A stretch of 14,847 bases of DNA from M3007 sp033762055 (lineage in GTDB: Bacteria > Bacteroidota > Bacteroidia > Chitinophagales > Saprospiraceae), in contig JANRLZ010000088.1 in the NCBI GenBank assembly GCA_033762055.1, positions 1-14,847 of the forward strand, given 5' to 3'. Of the stretch, positions 13,538 through 14,847 are shown one piece after another. Under the pieces are notes generated by a model. It saw only the letters and a list, made by a program, of their open reading frames with translations, was not told the DNA's origin and ran no database searches. How positions within the stretch are numbered: the stretch's first letter is position 1; each line of letters opens with the position of its first letter. The translations under genes and the position numbers were made by a program.

Positions 13538-14847
13538 ATGAAACATCTTTTTGCCCCCCTTTTTCTGCTTGCCCTATTGGCCCAAACCACTCTTTTTGCT
13601 CAAAACCCCGCCGATCCGCTGCTCGGTTCGGAAGAAGCAGTAAGAATTGCACTGGAAAACAACTATGGTATCCGGATTAGTCAGGCCGATGCCGAAATTG
13701 CACGCCTCAACAACACACGCGGCAATGCTGGCATGCTTCCCAATGTCAATTTTGTAGCAAATGAAAACTTCACGCTCAGCGCTTTTCAACAAAGCCTGGC
13801 CAACGGCAACGAATTCAATGCCCTGGGCGCCCCCTTCAATACCGCCAATGTGGGGGTACAACTCAGCTGGACGGTCTTCGATGGCCGACGCATGCAGATA
13901 ACAAAAAAACGGCTGGAAGAACTGGAAGCACTGGGCAAAACCAACCTTCAGGCAACGGTACAACAAACCGCCGCCACCGTATTGCAGGCCTACTATGAAA
14001 TTGTACGCGGACGCTTGCAGGAACGCGCGCTGGCAGAGGTAATTACCCTGAACGAAGAACGCCTCCGCATCGCTGAAGCCCGCCTGGCCGCCGGATTCGC
14101 CGCTCAAACCGACGCGCTGCAAGCCCGCATTGACCTCAACCAACGACGCTCCGACCTCGTCTTGCAGCAAGCCGCCACGGCAAATGCCAAACGTACGCTC
14201 AATCAACTGCTTGTACGCCCGGCCGAAACTGCTTTTCAGGTGGATGAAACCCTGAATATCACTTATACCCCCGACGGCAATGCGCTTAAAACAAAGATTT
14301 TATCCAACAACCCTACCCTGCTTTCCCTGCAAAAATCAGCCGATATTGCTGCCATAACTGTAGACGAAAACCGAGCCCTCAATCGCCCTCGGATCACGGC
14401 CAACAGCCAACTCAATGCCGTACGCTCTGACAATGGCGCCGGATTTACGGTCAGCAATACGCAGGCCGGTCTGACCATCGGCGCCGGACTGGTTATCCCT
14501 CTTTACGCCGGCGGGAATTTTAAACGACAAGTCGAAACAGCACAGGTAGCGGCCCAGCAATCGGGTCTTCGGCTTGATAACCAGCGTATGCTGCTGGAAA
14601 CGGAACTCGACAACCAGCTGGCCGTTTACCAAAGTCAGCAACAAATTTTGGGAATCGAGGAAGAAAACGTGCGTATTGCGCGCGAAAATCTACAGGTAAG
14701 CACCGAACGCTTCCGGGTGGGCACCACCAACGGCCTTGAACCCCAAATTGCACAAAACACCCTCGAACAGGCGCTCTCACGCCGCGATCTGGTGCTTTTC
14801 AATCTCAAATCAACAGAGATCCGCCTCCGCCTGCTGGCGGGCGAGTT
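13538..14847 (+). CDS. TolC-family outer-membrane efflux protein, 3' end off the right edge
   Basis: This is an outer-membrane channel subunit of a tripartite (RND or ABC type) export system, forming a trimeric barrel with a long periplasmic helical tunnel. I translated 436 residues; relatives have about 440-480, so only the very end is missing. The signal peptide is about 1-22 (MKHLFAPLFLLALLAQTTLFAQ). The first OEP repeat has GSEEAVRIALENNYGIRISQADAEIA, then a beta segment with NVGVQLSWTVFDGRR, then helices rich in A, Q and R. The second repeat starts at NALKTKILSNNPTLLSLQKSADIAA and has LTIGAGLVIPLYAGGNFKRQVETAQ, then RFRVGTTNGLEPQIAQNTLEQA. The fold is certain, but the substrate is unknown. 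A membrane-fusion protein and inner-membrane pump would be expected just past the right edge. Confidence 0.93.
   Translation, partial: MKHLFAPLFLLALLAQTTLFAQNPADPLLGSEEAVRIALENNYGIRISQADAEIARLNNTRGNAGMLPNVNFVANENFTLSAFQQSLANGNEFNALGAPFNTANVGVQLSWTVFDGRRMQITKKRLEELEALGKTNLQATVQQTAATVLQAYYEIVRGRLQERALAEVITLNEERLRIAEARLAAGFAAQTDALQARIDLNQRRSDLVLQQAATANAKRTLNQLLVRPAETAFQVDETLNITYTPDGNALKTKILSNNPTLLSLQKSADIAAITVDENRALNRPRITANSQLNAVRSDNGAGFTVSNTQAGLTIGAGLVIPLYAGGNFKRQVETAQVAAQQSGLRLDNQRMLLETELDNQLAVYQSQQQILGIEEENVRIARENLQVSTERFRVGTTNGLEPQIAQNTLEQALSRRDLVLFNLKSTEIRLRLLAGE

Noticed and set aside
12787..13590. A long minus-strand open frame (267 codons) across the end of rfbB and the tRNA
   Set aside because: It runs through a complete tRNA and antisense to clear rfbB motifs, and its translation looks like noise. 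The same applies to the 70-codon frame at 13211-13423.
13574..14206. A 210-codon minus-strand frame
   Set aside because: It is antisense to the TolC-family gene, whose plus-strand translation shows a signal peptide and family repeats.
1..14847. CRISPR arrays, insertion sequences, prophage or integrase genes
   Set aside because: I saw no spaced direct repeats, transposase motifs or terminal inverted repeats flanking a gene. The tRNA has no adjacent integrase or repeated 3' fragment within the window.

Overview
The window comes from a member of the Bacteroidota, perhaps a Saprospiraceae- or Chitinophagaceae-like lineage. The phylum is well supported. Several intergenic regions carry the Bacteroidota-type promoter word TAnnTTTG, Shine-Dalgarno sequences are scarce, there is a secreted TonB-C-domain protein, and HemA and the SAM adenosyltransferase-like protein look like phylum variants. 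The family placement is a guess. Base composition is near 50% GC, except for a sharp GC-rich stretch at the extreme left edge.

Layout: (1) 1-1708, minus: the N-terminal two thirds of an alpha-glucan (glycogen) phosphorylase, running off the left edge. (2) 1869-4355, minus: a secreted TonB-C-domain protein, a B12-binding-type radical SAM protein, and an XRE-like regulator with a C-terminal coiled coil that sits 21 bp upstream of the radical SAM gene. (3) 4356-4880: an AT-rich divergent control region with overlapping ATTCC/GGAAT inverted repeats, an unrecognised 108-residue protein, and a strong terminator. (4) 4926-6072, plus: an ECF sigma factor followed 4 bp later by a membrane-anchored YCII/DGPF-fold protein, laid out like a sigma/anti-sigma pair. 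(5) 6156-7196, minus: a PhoH-family ATPase. (6) 7419-8189, plus: a DUF62/SAM adenosyltransferase-like protein. (7) 8208-10684, minus: hemA (glutamyl-tRNA reductase), translationally coupled by ATGA to a BaiN/HI0933-type flavoprotein. (8) 10920-13302, plus: a secreted metal-dependent amidohydrolase and rfbB (dTDP-glucose 4,6-dehydratase). (9) 13330-13404, minus: tRNA-Val(UAC) with its own promoter and terminator. (10) 13538 to the right edge, plus: a TolC-family outer-membrane efflux protein that is almost complete.

Most of this is housekeeping: glycogen breakdown, haem precursor synthesis, RNA-related PhoH, nucleotide sugar and a tRNA. The parts that could be new biology are the sigma factor with its membrane YCII partner, and the XRE regulator/radical SAM unit facing the orphan 108-residue gene across a palindromic control region. 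The SAM adenosyltransferase homologue that appears to lack the family triad is a third candidate. The abrupt codon-usage change inside the phosphorylase gene suggests either intragenic recombination or a chimeric assembly. I see no CRISPR array, insertion sequence or prophage, and no gap of 300 bases or more without a gene.
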